Source: Neolewinella antarctica
Lineage (GTDB): Bacteria; Bacteroidota; Bacteroidia; Chitinophagales; Saprospiraceae
Assembly (NCBI RefSeq): GCF_011927835.1
Contig: NZ_JAATJH010000002.1
Coordinates: 496,001-560,000 of the forward strand
Direction: 5' to 3'
DNA length: 64,000 nucleotides
This document shows, piece after piece, positions 17,182 to 25,711 of this stretch. Made by a program: the position numbers and the translations under genes. A model generated the notes under the pieces. That model searched no databases and was not told where the DNA came from. It saw only the letters and a program-made list of their open reading frames with translations. Position 1 is the stretch's first letter. Each line of letters opens with the position of its first letter.

Positions 17182-18897
17182 ATGAACTCCGGTATGCTGA
17201 AACTAACCTTGCTGCTCCTACTTGCGGCGACGTGCGCTACGTGTAGTGCGCCCGCCACCGTTCCCCCATCCGTAAATAGTTCCGAACCGGAAATGCAGGC
17301 CGACGACCAGGAACACGCCCCGCCCGGGTACTACGAAAACCTGCCACAAGAAACCTATGTCCCCGGCCAGTACGACGCCCGCTTCCGCCCCAAATTCCAC
17401 TTCACCCCGCAGAGCGGCTGGATGAACGACCCCAACGGAATGGTCTATTTCGCGGGCGAATGGCACTTGTTTTATCAGCATTATCCCGACGGCAACGAGT
17501 GGGGCCCGATGCACTGGGGCCACGCCGTCAGCACCGACCTCGTCGCGTGGGAAGAGCTACCGATCGCCCTGTACCCCGACGAGAAAGGCTACATATTTTC
17601 CGGGAGCGCGGTCGTGGACGCAAAGAATTTAAGTGGCTTCGGCAAGGGTGGCGAACCGCCCCTGGTTGCCATGTTTACCTACCACGATATGGCCGCCGAG
17701 AAGGCCGGGAAAACGGATTTCCAGAGCCAGGGAATAGCTTACTCCAATGACCGGGGCCGCACCTGGACGAAGTACGCCGGCAACCCCGTAATCCCCAACC
17801 GGCGCAATAAGGACTTCCGCGATCCGAAAGTGCTCTGGAACGAAAAGCGCCAGGAATACACGATGGTCCTCGCCGCCGCCGACCACGTGGAATTCTATGC
17901 GTCACCCGACCTGAAAAACTGGACTTACCTGAGCAGTTTCGGCAAGGACCAGCCCGAGCAATTCGGCGTCTGGGAGTGTCCCGAACTCATCCCGATGCAA
18001 ATCGAAGAAACTGGCGAAGATGCTTATCTACTCATCGTGAGTACCAACAAGGGAAACCCGAACGGCGGCTCCGGAACCTTCTACTACACTGGCCACTGGG
18101 ACGGGGAGAACTTCACCAAGCTCACCGAAACCGCCTACAATACGCCCGGGACGAAGTGGCTAGACTACGGCCGCGACAACTACGCCGCCGTCTCTTTCGC
18201 GAACGTGCCCGACGGCGACGGCCGCACCATCATGATCGGCTGGATGAGCAACTGGGAATACGCCCAGGAGGTCCCTACCGAAGCCTGGCGTAGTGCCATG
18301 ACCGTCCCCCGGGAAGTCACGCTGCACGACACGGAGTTCGGCTACCGAATCCGGCAACGGCCCGTCCGGGAACTCGAAAAATTACGGGGCGAGCGAATCG
18401 AGCTGGGAACGGATTACCTGGAGGATGGCCTCACGACCGTCGACCTGAGCGAGCTGGAGCACCCCGGCGTTTTCGAGCTAAAATTTTCGATCGATATGCA
18501 CGGGAATTCCGAATCCCTCTACTTCACCCTGACCGACGCCGAGAGCAAAGACTTTTATCGCTTCGGTGTCGAGCGGGGCCCCAACGGGGCGTCCGATAAG
18601 TGGCTGTTCACGAGCCGCGACTTCGCCGGCCTGCGCGAATTCGACGAAGATTTCACCCGCGACGAACTCACCTACCTCGAACGCTTCTCGCAAAGCTCGG
18701 TAATCGATTTTCACGTGTTCTTCGACAAAACCTCCGCCGAGTTATTCCTGGATGACGGGCTCACGGTGGCGACGGACATCTTCTTCCCGACGACGGATTT
18801 TACGAAATTAACCATCGAAGTAAACGGTGGGCGGGCTGATATGGACGGCTACCTCGGCTTTTCAGTAGATGATTGGCGGCTGCATGAACTGAAGTAA
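17182..18897 (+). CDS. Glycoside hydrolase family 32 (levanase/inulinase/sucrase-like), probable lipoprotein
   Basis: A 571-residue fructan-hydrolysing enzyme with all three GH32 catalytic residues: nucleophile D83 in WMNDPNG, transition-state stabiliser D214 in FRDPK, and acid/base E265 in WECPE. The five-bladed propeller is followed by a C-terminal beta-sandwich (from about residue 400). The N-terminal hydrophobic stretch ends at Cys residues (C18, C21), suggesting a lipoprotein at the cell envelope. A linker rich in Pro/Glu follows. An exo-acting levanase or inulinase is most likely. No SusC/D pair or fructokinase is adjacent, so it does not form a classical utilisation locus here. Confidence 0.92.
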   Translation: MNSGMLKLTLLLLLAATCATCSAPATVPPSVNSSEPEMQADDQEHAPPGYYENLPQETYVPGQYDARFRPKFHFTPQSGWMNDPNGMVYFAGEWHLFYQHYPDGNEWGPMHWGHAVSTDLVAWEELPIALYPDEKGYIFSGSAVVDAKNLSGFGKGGEPPLVAMFTYHDMAAEKAGKTDFQSQGIAYSNDRGRTWTKYAGNPVIPNRRNKDFRDPKVLWNEKRQEYTMVLAAADHVEFYASPDLKNWTYLSSFGKDQPEQFGVWECPELIPMQIEETGEDAYLLIVSTNKGNPNGGSGTFYYTGHWDGENFTKLTETAYNTPGTKWLDYGRDNYAAVSFANVPDGDGRTIMIGWMSNWEYAQEVPTEAWRSAMTVPREVTLHDTEFGYRIRQRPVRELEKLRGERIELGTDYLEDGLTTVDLSELEHPGVFELKFSIDMHGNSESLYFTLTDAESKDFYRFGVERGPNGASDKWLFTSRDFAGLREFDEDFTRDELTYLERFSQSSVIDFHVFFDKTSAELFLDDGLTVATDIFFPTTDFTKLTIEVNGGRADMDGYLGFSVDDWRLHELK

Positions 18898-18900
18898 ATA

Positions 18901-19003
18901 GTAGCGTGGTCTGGTAGTTTCGTGGTCAGGTAGTACATTGCCAAGGAAAACACCAGGCCAAAGGCCAAGGACTACCGACCAAAGACTTCAGACCCAAGAC
19001 CTA
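18901..19003. repeat. Degenerate inverted 7-bp-period repeat, GGTCT type
   Basis: Left part has GGTCTGG and GGTCAGG units, right part the complements (GACCAAAGACTTCAGACCCAAGACC). It fills the gap between GH32 and the next gene and runs into the poly-C tract. Confidence 0.55.
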
Positions 19004-19015
19004 CCCCCCCCCCCC
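19004..19015 (+). repeat. Homopolymer of 12 C directly before a start codon
   Basis: Twelve consecutive C lie at the position of the ribosome-binding region, ending at the base before ATG 19016. Such tracts are prone to slippage. Confidence 0.9.
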
Positions 19016-20356
19016 ATGTCCGCAAGAATCCTCATCATCGGCGCCGGCCGTTCTTCCTCCGCGCTCATTAACTACTGCTTCGAAAAGAGCGAAGCGCTCG
19101 GCTGGACGGTCACCGTCGCCGACGCCGACCCCGCCGCCGCCGCCGCCAAAGTGAACGGCCACCCCCGGGGCAACACCGCCTGGCTCGACGTAACGAAAAC
19201 CAACGACCGGCGCGACCTCATCAGCCGGGCCGACATCGTCATCAGTCTGCTGCCCGCCCACCTCCACATTGAAGTGGCGCAGGACTGCATCCGCCTCAAA
19301 AAACACCTCATCACGGCCAGCTACGTGAGCCAGGAACTTTACCGACTCGGTGACGAAGCCCGCGACCGCGAACTGATCTTCATGGGCGAAATGGGCCTCG
19401 ACCCGGGCGTGGACCACATGGTAGCCATGCAGCGCATCAACGCCATTCGCGAGTTGGGTGGTAAGATCACCGCGTTCCGCTCCTTCACCGGCGGCCTGAT
19501 CGCCCCCGAGAGTAACGACAACCCCTGGGGTTACAAATTCACCTGGAACCCGCGCAACGTCGTCCTGGCCGGCCAGGGCACGACGCAGTATCTGAAGGAC
19601 GGAAAACTCAAATTCTTGCCGTACCAGCGCGTTTTCAGCCGGACGTGGCCCGTGCACATCGAAGGGTTCGGCGATTTTGAAGCCTACGCCAACCGCGACA
19701 GCTTGCTTTACCGCAAACGCTACGGACTGGAAGCCATCCCGACCATTCTGCGTGGCACCATTCGCTACCCCGGCTACTGCGAAGCGTGGAGCGCGTTGGT
19801 GAAAATCGGCCTGACGAACGCCGACTTTCCCATTCTCGACAGCATCAAGATCACCTACCACGAATTCATGGAAGCCCTCGCCCCGAGTGGCTCCGGCTCG
19901 GTAAAAGACCGCATCGCCCAGATGCTCGACATCCCCACCGACGGGCCGGTCATGAAGCGCCTCGTTTGGCTCGGGCTGTTCCGCAAAAAACGCATCCGGA
20001 TGCGCGACGCGACCCCGGCCCTGATTCTCGAGCAGCTCCTGCTGACCAAGTGGAAACTGAAGCCGGACGACAAGGACCTCATCGTCATGCAGCACCTGAT
20101 CGATTATGAGCTGGACGGTAAAACGTACCGCGACGTAGCCGACCTGACCATGGTCGGTCAGGACGCCGAGGACACCGCTATGGCCCGCCTCGTCGGCCTG
20201 CCGATGGGCATCTTCGCCCGCCTCATCAGCGAAGGGAAAATTGCCGCGACCGGCGTCCACATCCCGACCATGAAGGAAGTCTACGAGCCCGTGCTGAAGG
20301 AGATGGAGGACTACGGCATGCGCATCACGCACCGGACGGACGAGCTAACCGATTAA
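19016..20356 (+). CDS. Saccharopine dehydrogenase-family oxidoreductase
   Basis: A 446-residue protein with an N-terminal Rossmann fold (ARILIIGAGRSSSALINY) and the saccharopine dehydrogenase layout: SLLPAHLHIEVAQDCIRLKKHLITASYVSQ, then GEMGLDPGVDHMVAM and SFTGGLIAPESNDNPWGYKFTWNPR. It resembles the saccharopine-forming/cleaving reductase domain that joins lysine to 2-oxoglutarate in lysine degradation, but a polyamine or other opine-type role is possible. I chose ATG 19016, where the Rossmann motif begins; an in-frame ATG at 18938 would translate the repeat region and poly-C tract. The flippase gene follows seven bases later. Confidence 0.88.
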   Translation: MSARILIIGAGRSSSALINYCFEKSEALGWTVTVADADPAAAAAKVNGHPRGNTAWLDVTKTNDRRDLISRADIVISLLPAHLHIEVAQDCIRLKKHLITASYVSQELYRLGDEARDRELIFMGEMGLDPGVDHMVAMQRINAIRELGGKITAFRSFTGGLIAPESNDNPWGYKFTWNPRNVVLAGQGTTQYLKDGKLKFLPYQRVFSRTWPVHIEGFGDFEAYANRDSLLYRKRYGLEAIPTILRGTIRYPGYCEAWSALVKIGLTNADFPILDSIKITYHEFMEALAPSGSGSVKDRIAQMLDIPTDGPVMKRLVWLGLFRKKRIRMRDATPALILEQLLLTKWKLKPDDKDLIVMQHLIDYELDGKTYRDVADLTMVGQDAEDTAMARLVGLPMGIFARLISEGKIAATGVHIPTMKEVYEPVLKEMEDYGMRITHRTDELTD

Positions 20357-20362
20357 CCCGCC

Positions 20363-21712
20363 TTGGCTACCGACTCCACCCTCATCCGCGCCGGTCAGTT
20401 CACCCAGGTGGCTCGGCAGGGGGCGATCATCCTGGTGGCCCTGGCCCTGCCGCGCCTGGGCGTCGGGCGGGAGGTCATCGGGGAATGGGAGGGCTTACTT
20501 TACCTCGGATACATTCTTGGCTTCGGCTGGTTGACGGGTTTGCTGCAAGCTTACCTGGTGACGGTGCGGACTACTAAAAATACTGGTGGTTACTCCCACA
20601 AAGTACTCAGTTCGGTATTGCTGGCCTCGCTCCTGTTGCTGGCGCTGGCGGCCGGTTTACACGAGTATATTTTTCGCTGGCTGCGCCTGGGCGTGGCCCC
20701 GGTGGGGTGGGGTTTTTTCTTTGTTTTCTTGTTGTCGCAGTGGCCCGGGATGTTCTTCGAGCAACTGTTGCAGGTGCGTGGCCGGGCGTGGGCCCTGGCG
20801 GGGTTCGGGTTGTTTTCGGCGGCGGGTTACGTGGCGGCGGTGGTGTTGCCGATCTTGCTGGGCGGTGATTTAGCGGACGCGCTTTTCTGGTTGGCTGTGT
20901 TCGCCGGCGCTAAGGGGCTCATCATGCTGGGCTGGTTAGCGTTCGACTGGAGGCGGGGCCGGATAGGGTACGCACCCGAGGTGGTAGAAGCAAGTGGGCG
21001 CGGAGCGCGGGTGCCGGGAAATGGGCAAGGAGCCGGGGTAAGGAATCTCTGGCGGACGGCTACTCCGCTGATCGTCTACGCTACCGTCGGCGGGCTCGTT
21101 ACCGCCTTCGACCCCTGGTTCGTCAATTACTGGTACGACGACGATGAAAGCCTGTTCGCCATTTTTCGCTACGGCGCGCGGGACATCCCCTTCGTCAGTG
21201 CGGTCACGAACGGGATGATCGTCGTTATCCTGCCCCTGCTTACGGAAAACGTCCCGGTCGGGCTCGACCAACTGAAACGAAGCTCCCGCCGCATCTTCCA
21301 CTGGATCTTCGGCGGCGTCACGCTGCTGATGCTGACGGCTCCCTACTGGTGGACGTTCGCGTTTACGGAGCTGTTCGCGGAGGGGCTGCCCCTCTTCCGG
21401 TTCTACTTATTCATCACCGTGAGTCGTTTGCTGTTTCCGATGCCCATCATCGTGGCGCTGGGCTACACGCGCGGGCTGTGGCTGTTCAGCTTTTCGGAGT
21501 TGGTGATGAACGTCGTGCTCAGTATTCTGCTGGCCCCCGCGTACGGGCTCTGGGGGATCTTACTGGCAACCGTTATTGCGGACATCGTCAACAAGGGAAT
21601 CCTGATGGCTTACCTCTACCGGCGGGCGGGGATCCTGCCGGCGCGGTACATGGACCTGAGGGTGTTCCTGGGTTGGTGGACGGTGCTGATCGTGGTGTGG
21701 GTGTTTTTCTAG
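20363..21712 (+). CDS. Wzx-like flippase / MATE-superfamily polysaccharide exporter
   Basis: A 449-residue integral membrane protein with about 12-14 hydrophobic segments and the general pattern of the MOP superfamily (Wzx/MurJ-like lipid-linked sugar flippases). The start is a TTG at 20363, six bases after the previous stop. No better start is seen nearby. A cytoplasmic loop at about residues 212-228 (SGRGARVPGNGQGAG) is encoded partly by a variant of the 16-bp dispersed motif. No glycosyltransferase cluster is adjacent, so the substrate is unknown. It is convergent with the methyltransferase gene. Confidence 0.8.
   Translation: MATDSTLIRAGQFTQVARQGAIILVALALPRLGVGREVIGEWEGLLYLGYILGFGWLTGLLQAYLVTVRTTKNTGGYSHKVLSSVLLASLLLLALAAGLHEYIFRWLRLGVAPVGWGFFFVFLLSQWPGMFFEQLLQVRGRAWALAGFGLFSAAGYVAAVVLPILLGGDLADALFWLAVFAGAKGLIMLGWLAFDWRRGRIGYAPEVVEASGRGARVPGNGQGAGVRNLWRTATPLIVYATVGGLVTAFDPWFVNYWYDDDESLFAIFRYGARDIPFVSAVTNGMIVVILPLLTENVPVGLDQLKRSSRRIFHWIFGGVTLLMLTAPYWWTFAFTELFAEGLPLFRFYLFITVSRLLFPMPIIVALGYTRGLWLFSFSELVMNVVLSILLAPAYGLWGILLATVIADIVNKGILMAYLYRRAGILPARYMDLRVFLGWWTVLIVVWVFF
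20998..21014 (-). repeat. Dispersed 16-bp motif variant with one extra base
   Basis: GCGCGGAGCGCGGGTGC, the motif with its central T replaced by AG, inside the flippase coding sequence in a loop rich in Gly/Arg. Confidence 0.5.
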
Positions 21713-21760
21713 GCACGGAAATTCTGTATCAAACCATCAGGCTAGCCCCGTCAGTGTCCG

Positions 21761-22633
21761 TTATAAGCCGCTAGTTACTTGCTTGTCCAACAAAAAAGTC
21801 AACCGACCCGGCTTTCGCAGCAACCAGTTCGCCAGCCCGTCCACCAGCTTCCAGAGCTCGAAGCTCAAATGCTGCGTGAACGTGTAGCCCCGTAAGTACA
21901 CCAGGGCCTTGTTCGCCGAAGTAAACGCCCGCAAGCCTACGCCGGGGTGCGCCGCCATCAGATTATCCAACGAATCCTCCCGGAAGGAATGCAGGTGTGC
22001 GTGCTGTGGCGTGGACCGGTTACAGTGGATACACAGGGAGTACTGGATCTTCTCGTCGTAGGGCGTCGTCAGGATCGCCCGGCCGCCCGGTTTTAGGACG
22101 CGCAGCACGTTGTCCAAGTACCCCGGTAAGTACGGCACGTGCTCGATGACCTCCGAGGAGATTACCACGTCAAAACTTTCGTCTTTGAAGGGTAAACTCA
22201 GCACGTCCCCCCGCACGGCCACGTGGTGTTCACTCGGCACCCGCGCCAGCGCCTTGTTCAAATTAGCCGAAGCGATGTCGAAAGAAACCACCGTGATCCC
22301 CCGCGCCGTCAGCGCCGCGGCCACCCAGGCACTCCCGCAACCGACATCCAGCACGGAAGTCGTGCCCGCCGGAATCCGCTCCAGAATGGTTTGGTGCAAC
22401 CGTACGCTTTCTTGCACCGTGGCGGGGTCTTCCGACGTGGCGAAGTAGTCAAACACGTGCGCGTCCCGCTCGTAGTGGTCTAAATAATCAAAATCCGATC
22501 CGTGCGCTTCGTGCGCGGCACTGCTGGCCTTTCCGTTTCCGGACACCGGCAACCGGTCGATCGGCTCGCGCCCCGCCCCGATTTCCGCCCCCGTGCGGGG
22601 AATTTTCAGCACCCGGTCGATTCGAAATGACAT
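21761..22633 (-). CDS. Class I SAM-dependent methyltransferase
   Basis: A 290-residue methyltransferase with motif I VLDVGCGSAWVAAAL (about residues 93-107), the acidic SFDIA after strand beta-2, and VISSEVIEHVPYLPGYLDNVLRVLKPGGRAILTTP, all typical of the UbiE/COQ5-like Methyltransf_11 group. A CxxC-like pair with a His (LCIHCNRSTPQHAH) follows and may bind metal. The substrate cannot be told; a lipid, quinone or sugar is possible. The C-terminal 60 residues are more hydrophobic. TACCTTTG (22650-22657, minus strand) lies 16 bases before the ATG and should be its promoter. Confidence 0.82.
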   Translation of the reverse strand: MSFRIDRVLKIPRTGAEIGAGREPIDRLPVSGNGKASSAAHEAHGSDFDYLDHYERDAHVFDYFATSEDPATVQESVRLHQTILERIPAGTTSVLDVGCGSAWVAAALTARGITVVSFDIASANLNKALARVPSEHHVAVRGDVLSLPFKDESFDVVISSEVIEHVPYLPGYLDNVLRVLKPGGRAILTTPYDEKIQYSLCIHCNRSTPQHAHLHSFREDSLDNLMAAHPGVGLRAFTSANKALVYLRGYTFTQHLSFELWKLVDGLANWLLRKPGRLTFLLDKQVTSGL

Positions 22634-22649
22634 ACGATTTGCGTTTCCA

Positions 22650-22657
22650 CAAAGGTA
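22650..22657 (-). promoter_or_regulatory. -7 promoter element of the methyltransferase gene
   Basis: TACCTTTG on the minus strand, 16 bases before the start codon, matches TAnnTTTG. Confidence 0.45.
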
Positions 22658-22680
22658 GCGAAGTGGGAAGAGTAGTCGTT

Positions 22681-22800
22681 GGTCTGTGGTCTGTGGTCTA
22701 TGGTCTGTGGTCTGTGATCTGTGATCTACCGCCTACCAGCCTACCGCCTAATCTTCCTACCAGCCTACCGCCTACCAGCCTACCGCCTAATCTTCCTACC
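22681..22800. repeat. Two abutting 7-bp tandem arrays (GGTCTGT then CTACCGC/CTACCAG)
   Basis: Six to seven GGTCTGT-like units (22681-22727) run directly into CTACCGC / CTACCAG units (22727-22800), interrupted twice by CTAATCTTC. The second array overlaps the last codon of the acyl-CoA dehydrogenase gene. The period is 7 throughout. Confidence 0.85.
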
Positions 22801-24034
22801 CCCCAAAAGCATTCTCCCCCGTAACGTCCATCCCCGTGATCAACAAATGAATATCGTGCGTGCCTTCGTAAGTCACGACGGACTCCAAGTTAGCCATGTG
22901 CCGCATCACGGAATACTCCGACGTAATGCCCATGCCGCCGTGGATCTGCCGCGCCTCACGGGCGACTTCGAGGGCCATCATGACGTTGTTGCGCTTGCCC
23001 ATCGAGATTTGCGCGGGCGTCGCTTCGCCGCGGTTGGCGAGGGTACCGAGGCGCCAGGCGAGGAGTTGTGCCTTACTGATTTCGGTGATCATCTCAGCCA
23101 GTTTCTTCTGCGTGAGTTGGAAGCCGGCGATGGGCTTACCGAATTGACTACGCTCCTTGCTGTAGCGGAGGGCGGAGTCGTAGCAATCCAGCGCCGCACC
23201 GATGGCGCCCCAGGCGATGCCGTAGCGGGCTTTGCTCAGGCAGCTCAGTGGACCACGGAGCGATTTGATGTCGGGGAACACATTTTCCTTCGGCACCTTC
23301 ACGTCTTCGAAAACCAATTCCCCCGTGATGGAAGCGCGCAGGCTCCACTTGCCCTTGATTTCCGGCGCGGAAAACCCTTCCCAGCCACTTTCCACGACCA
23401 TGCCGCGGATCTTGTTGTCTTCGTCCCGCGCCCACACGACGGCTACGTCGGCCACCGGGCTGTTAGTGATCCACATCTTCGCGCCGTTCAGCACGTAGTG
23501 GTCGCCGGCGTCTTTGATGTTGGTGCTCATCGAGCCGGGGTCGGAGCCGGAGTTGGGTTCCGTCAGGCCGAAACAGCCGATGAACTCGCCCGCCCCGAGT
23601 TTCGGGAGGTACTTTTTCTTCGTCGCCTCGTTGGCGTACTTAAAAATCGGGTACATCACCAGGCTGCCCTGCACGGAAGCCATCGAGCGTAGACCGGAGT
23701 CGCACCGCTCCAGTTCCTGCATGATGATGCCGTAGGCGATTTCGTCCATGCCACCGCCACCGTACTCGACGGGCAGGCTCGGCCCGAAGGCACCGATTTG
23801 GGCTAGTTCTTTGAACAGGTGCGTCGGGCAAACGCCGCGCATCGCCGCGTCGTCGATGATGGGACTCACCTCGGCTTTGATCCAGTCGCGGACGGCCTGG
23901 CGCGCCATTTTGTGCTCGTCCGTCAGCAGGTCGTCCACGTTCAGGTAGTCGTGGTGCTGGAACTGGTCGGTCTTAGAAGCTTGGTGAAAATCTTCCTTGG
24001 TGGTGTGCTTTTTAGCTTGGGTGGTGGAGAGCAT
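22796..24034 (-). CDS. Acyl-CoA dehydrogenase, glutaryl-CoA dehydrogenase-like
   Basis: A 412-residue FAD flavoenzyme. The family signatures GCFGLTEPNSGSDPGSM and QIHGGMGITSEYSVMRHMANLESVVTYEGTHDIH are clear; the Glu in YEGTHD is at the position of the catalytic base. The N-terminal region (DDAAMRGVCPTHLFKELAQIGAFGPSLP) most resembles glutaryl-CoA dehydrogenase, which oxidises and decarboxylates glutaryl-CoA in lysine and tryptophan breakdown. A saccharopine dehydrogenase-like gene nearby fits lysine catabolism, but this link is only inferred. ATG 24034 was chosen because the upstream extension reads as intergenic sequence. Confidence 0.88.
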   Translation of the reverse strand: MLSTTQAKKHTTKEDFHQASKTDQFQHHDYLNVDDLLTDEHKMARQAVRDWIKAEVSPIIDDAAMRGVCPTHLFKELAQIGAFGPSLPVEYGGGGMDEIAYGIIMQELERCDSGLRSMASVQGSLVMYPIFKYANEATKKKYLPKLGAGEFIGCFGLTEPNSGSDPGSMSTNIKDAGDHYVLNGAKMWITNSPVADVAVVWARDEDNKIRGMVVESGWEGFSAPEIKGKWSLRASITGELVFEDVKVPKENVFPDIKSLRGPLSCLSKARYGIAWGAIGAALDCYDSALRYSKERSQFGKPIAGFQLTQKKLAEMITEISKAQLLAWRLGTLANRGEATPAQISMGKRNNVMMALEVAREARQIHGGMGITSEYSVMRHMANLESVVTYEGTHDIHLLITGMDVTGENAFGG

Positions 24035-24112
24035 GGTCGGTCGGTTTGTCGCTGGTCGGGCGGGTTGGTGGAGGAAGGACAAGATAACGCATTTTTCCAA
24101 AGGCTTCTTCAT

Positions 24113-24128
24113 GCGCGGTCGCGGGTGC
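24113..24128 (-). repeat. Dispersed 16-bp motif, exact copy
   Basis: Exact motif on the minus strand, 79 bases upstream of the acyl-CoA dehydrogenase ATG. Confidence 0.85.
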
Positions 24129-24220
24129 CAAGTAATTCAGAAAAGGGCGTTAATTCTTACGGTAAAACGACGGTGTGACGGGATACGTTGTAAAATCTTT
24201 GCTTTTTCCACGTCCACCCC

Positions 24221-24236
24221 GCACCCGCGGCCGCGC
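24221..24236 (+). repeat. Dispersed 16-bp motif, one change (A10G)
   Basis: GCACCCGCGGCCGCGC, facing the exact copy at 24113-24128; the two could pair as a 16-bp inverted repeat with one mismatch. Confidence 0.75.
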
Positions 24237-24376
24237 AACATTCAGCCAATCAGCACGATGCTTTTCGGACGATGCGCCGTCCTGGCGAGAGGTGGAGTTA
24301 GGGTTGAGACTACTCATAAGGAACTTGCTCGCGCCGAGATGGCGCGTCGACCGGCTTACCATATTGAGGTATTAGG

Positions 24377-25669
24377 TTATCGTATTCCTGCCCCACCGAC
24401 AATCAAGATCTTAGCCCGAAATCCAGCCTCCGCATTCCCCACCCGAATCAAATACGACCCCGCCGTCAGCCGCGCAGCCAACTCAATCCGCGCCGCCGCC
24501 CGCCCGTTCCGGAACCGCTCCGTAAAGAGTTGGCGACCGGTGTTGTCCATCACCTGGATGGTGACTTCAGCCTCCGCCGCCAAACCTTCCGTCCGCACGT
24601 TGAAGTGGCGGCCGGTACTCGGGTTGGGGAACAACTGGAAACTCCAGTCGGCCTCCTGATTAAATTCAACCTCGATTAGGTGCGATAAGCTCACGGCCCC
24701 GTCAAAATCCGTCGTTTTGAGCCGGTAGAATGAGTTACCCTCCAGCGGGCGCTCGTCGTTGAGTTCGTAGTGCAGCACTTCGCCGGGTTCGGAAAATCCG
24801 GACGCCAGCACGTCGCCCACGTCGGCAAAAGCGATGCCGTTGCGGGTCCTTTCGATGGTGAAGAAGTCCGTGTCCAGTTCGTCCTCGGTTTGCCACTTCA
24901 GCAGTACGAAGTCTTCACCCGGAAACGCTTCGAAACTAAGTAGCGTGAGCGGTAGCGGAATCGACCCGGCGAACAGCGTCACGTCGAAGCCATCACCCGT
25001 GCCCCCGCCGTAAAGCCGGGCGAGGCTCGCCCCCGACAACGTCAGCCCGACCCGGCGCGTATCGAACCCATCGCCTCCGCCACCGCCGTAGAGCGCGGAG
25101 AGCATGGCGCCGCTCAGGGTAAAGTTATCCGTCGCGGCGTCGAACCCGTCGCCACTACCGCCGCCGAACAGTGCGGCCAGCGCTTGCCCGTCCAACGTGA
25201 CGTTGATCTGCCCGTCGTCGAACCCGTTGCCGCTGCCGCCGCCGAAGAGCGCCGCGAGCGACTGGCCGCTCAGGGTGACGTTGAGTTGCTCGTCGTCAAA
25301 TCCGTCTCCGGAACCACCTCTGAAAAGCGCCGCGAGTTCCTGCCCGGACAGGGTAAGACTCTGCACTTTCACGTCGAAGCCGTCCCCCCGGCCACCGCCG
25401 TAGAGGACGGCCAGATTGGCTCCGGCCAGGGTGAGTTGCCCCGTAGTTCGGTCAAACCCATCGCCGGCCCCGCCGCCGTAGAGGGCTATCACGCCGTTGG
25501 GAAGTCCGTCGAGCGTCAGCTGCACGGTGGTGCCGTTAACGAACCCGTCGCCGCTGCCACCGTTGAACTGTGCTTGCAGACTTGCGGGAAGAAAACCGGC
25601 GCAGAGCCCGCAGCAAAATAGCGCCCGGTAGGGTAGCCGTTGCAGCCACCGAAATAATTGATTATCCAT
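24377..25669 (-). CDS. T9SS surface protein with 26-residue GGGxGDGFD repeats
   Basis: A 430-residue secreted protein. A signal peptide (ending near SLQAQ) leads into seven full and one partial copies of a 26-residue repeat, residues about 35-230, with consensus LYGGGSGDGFD, a variable five to six residues, then LTLSGQxLAA. A fibronectin-like segment (LTLLSFEAFPGEDFVLLKWQTEDE) and a T9SS type A sorting domain (LFPNPSTG) follow. The Gly/Asp-rich turns recall calcium-binding repeats, but spacing differs from RTX. It is probably a surface adhesin or coat protein. It lies 42 bp downstream of a SUMF1-like gene on the same strand, likely one operon. Confidence 0.85.
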   Translation of the reverse strand: MDNQLFRWLQRLPYRALFCCGLCAGFLPASLQAQFNGGSGDGFVNGTTVQLTLDGLPNGVIALYGGGAGDGFDRTTGQLTLAGANLAVLYGGGRGDGFDVKVQSLTLSGQELAALFRGGSGDGFDDEQLNVTLSGQSLAALFGGGSGNGFDDGQINVTLDGQALAALFGGGSGDGFDAATDNFTLSGAMLSALYGGGGGDGFDTRRVGLTLSGASLARLYGGGTGDGFDVTLFAGSIPLPLTLLSFEAFPGEDFVLLKWQTEDELDTDFFTIERTRNGIAFADVGDVLASGFSEPGEVLHYELNDERPLEGNSFYRLKTTDFDGAVSLSHLIEVEFNQEADWSFQLFPNPSTGRHFNVRTEGLAAEAEVTIQVMDNTGRQLFTERFRNGRAAARIELAARLTAGSYLIRVGNAEAGFRAKILIVGGAGIR

Positions 25670-25711
25670 GATTGTGCTTGTTGCGAGGGTGAAGAAATAT
25701 TGGTTTCCTCA

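Larger units (their letters stand above)
24035..24376. other. Intergenic region with two facing copies of the 16-bp motif
   Basis: This 342-bp gap separates two minus-strand genes. It holds the motif in one orientation at 24113-24128 and in the other at 24221-24236, 92 bases apart. I see no gene in it. Confidence 0.6.

Noticed and set aside
19001-20332. Open frame of 443 codons opposite the saccharopine dehydrogenase-like gene
   Set aside because: Third-position GC bias opens the frame; sequence is low-complexity and lacks any motif.
22681-22800. Possible CRISPR array
   Set aside because: The repeats are 7 bp, contiguous and without unique spacers; no cas genes are present.
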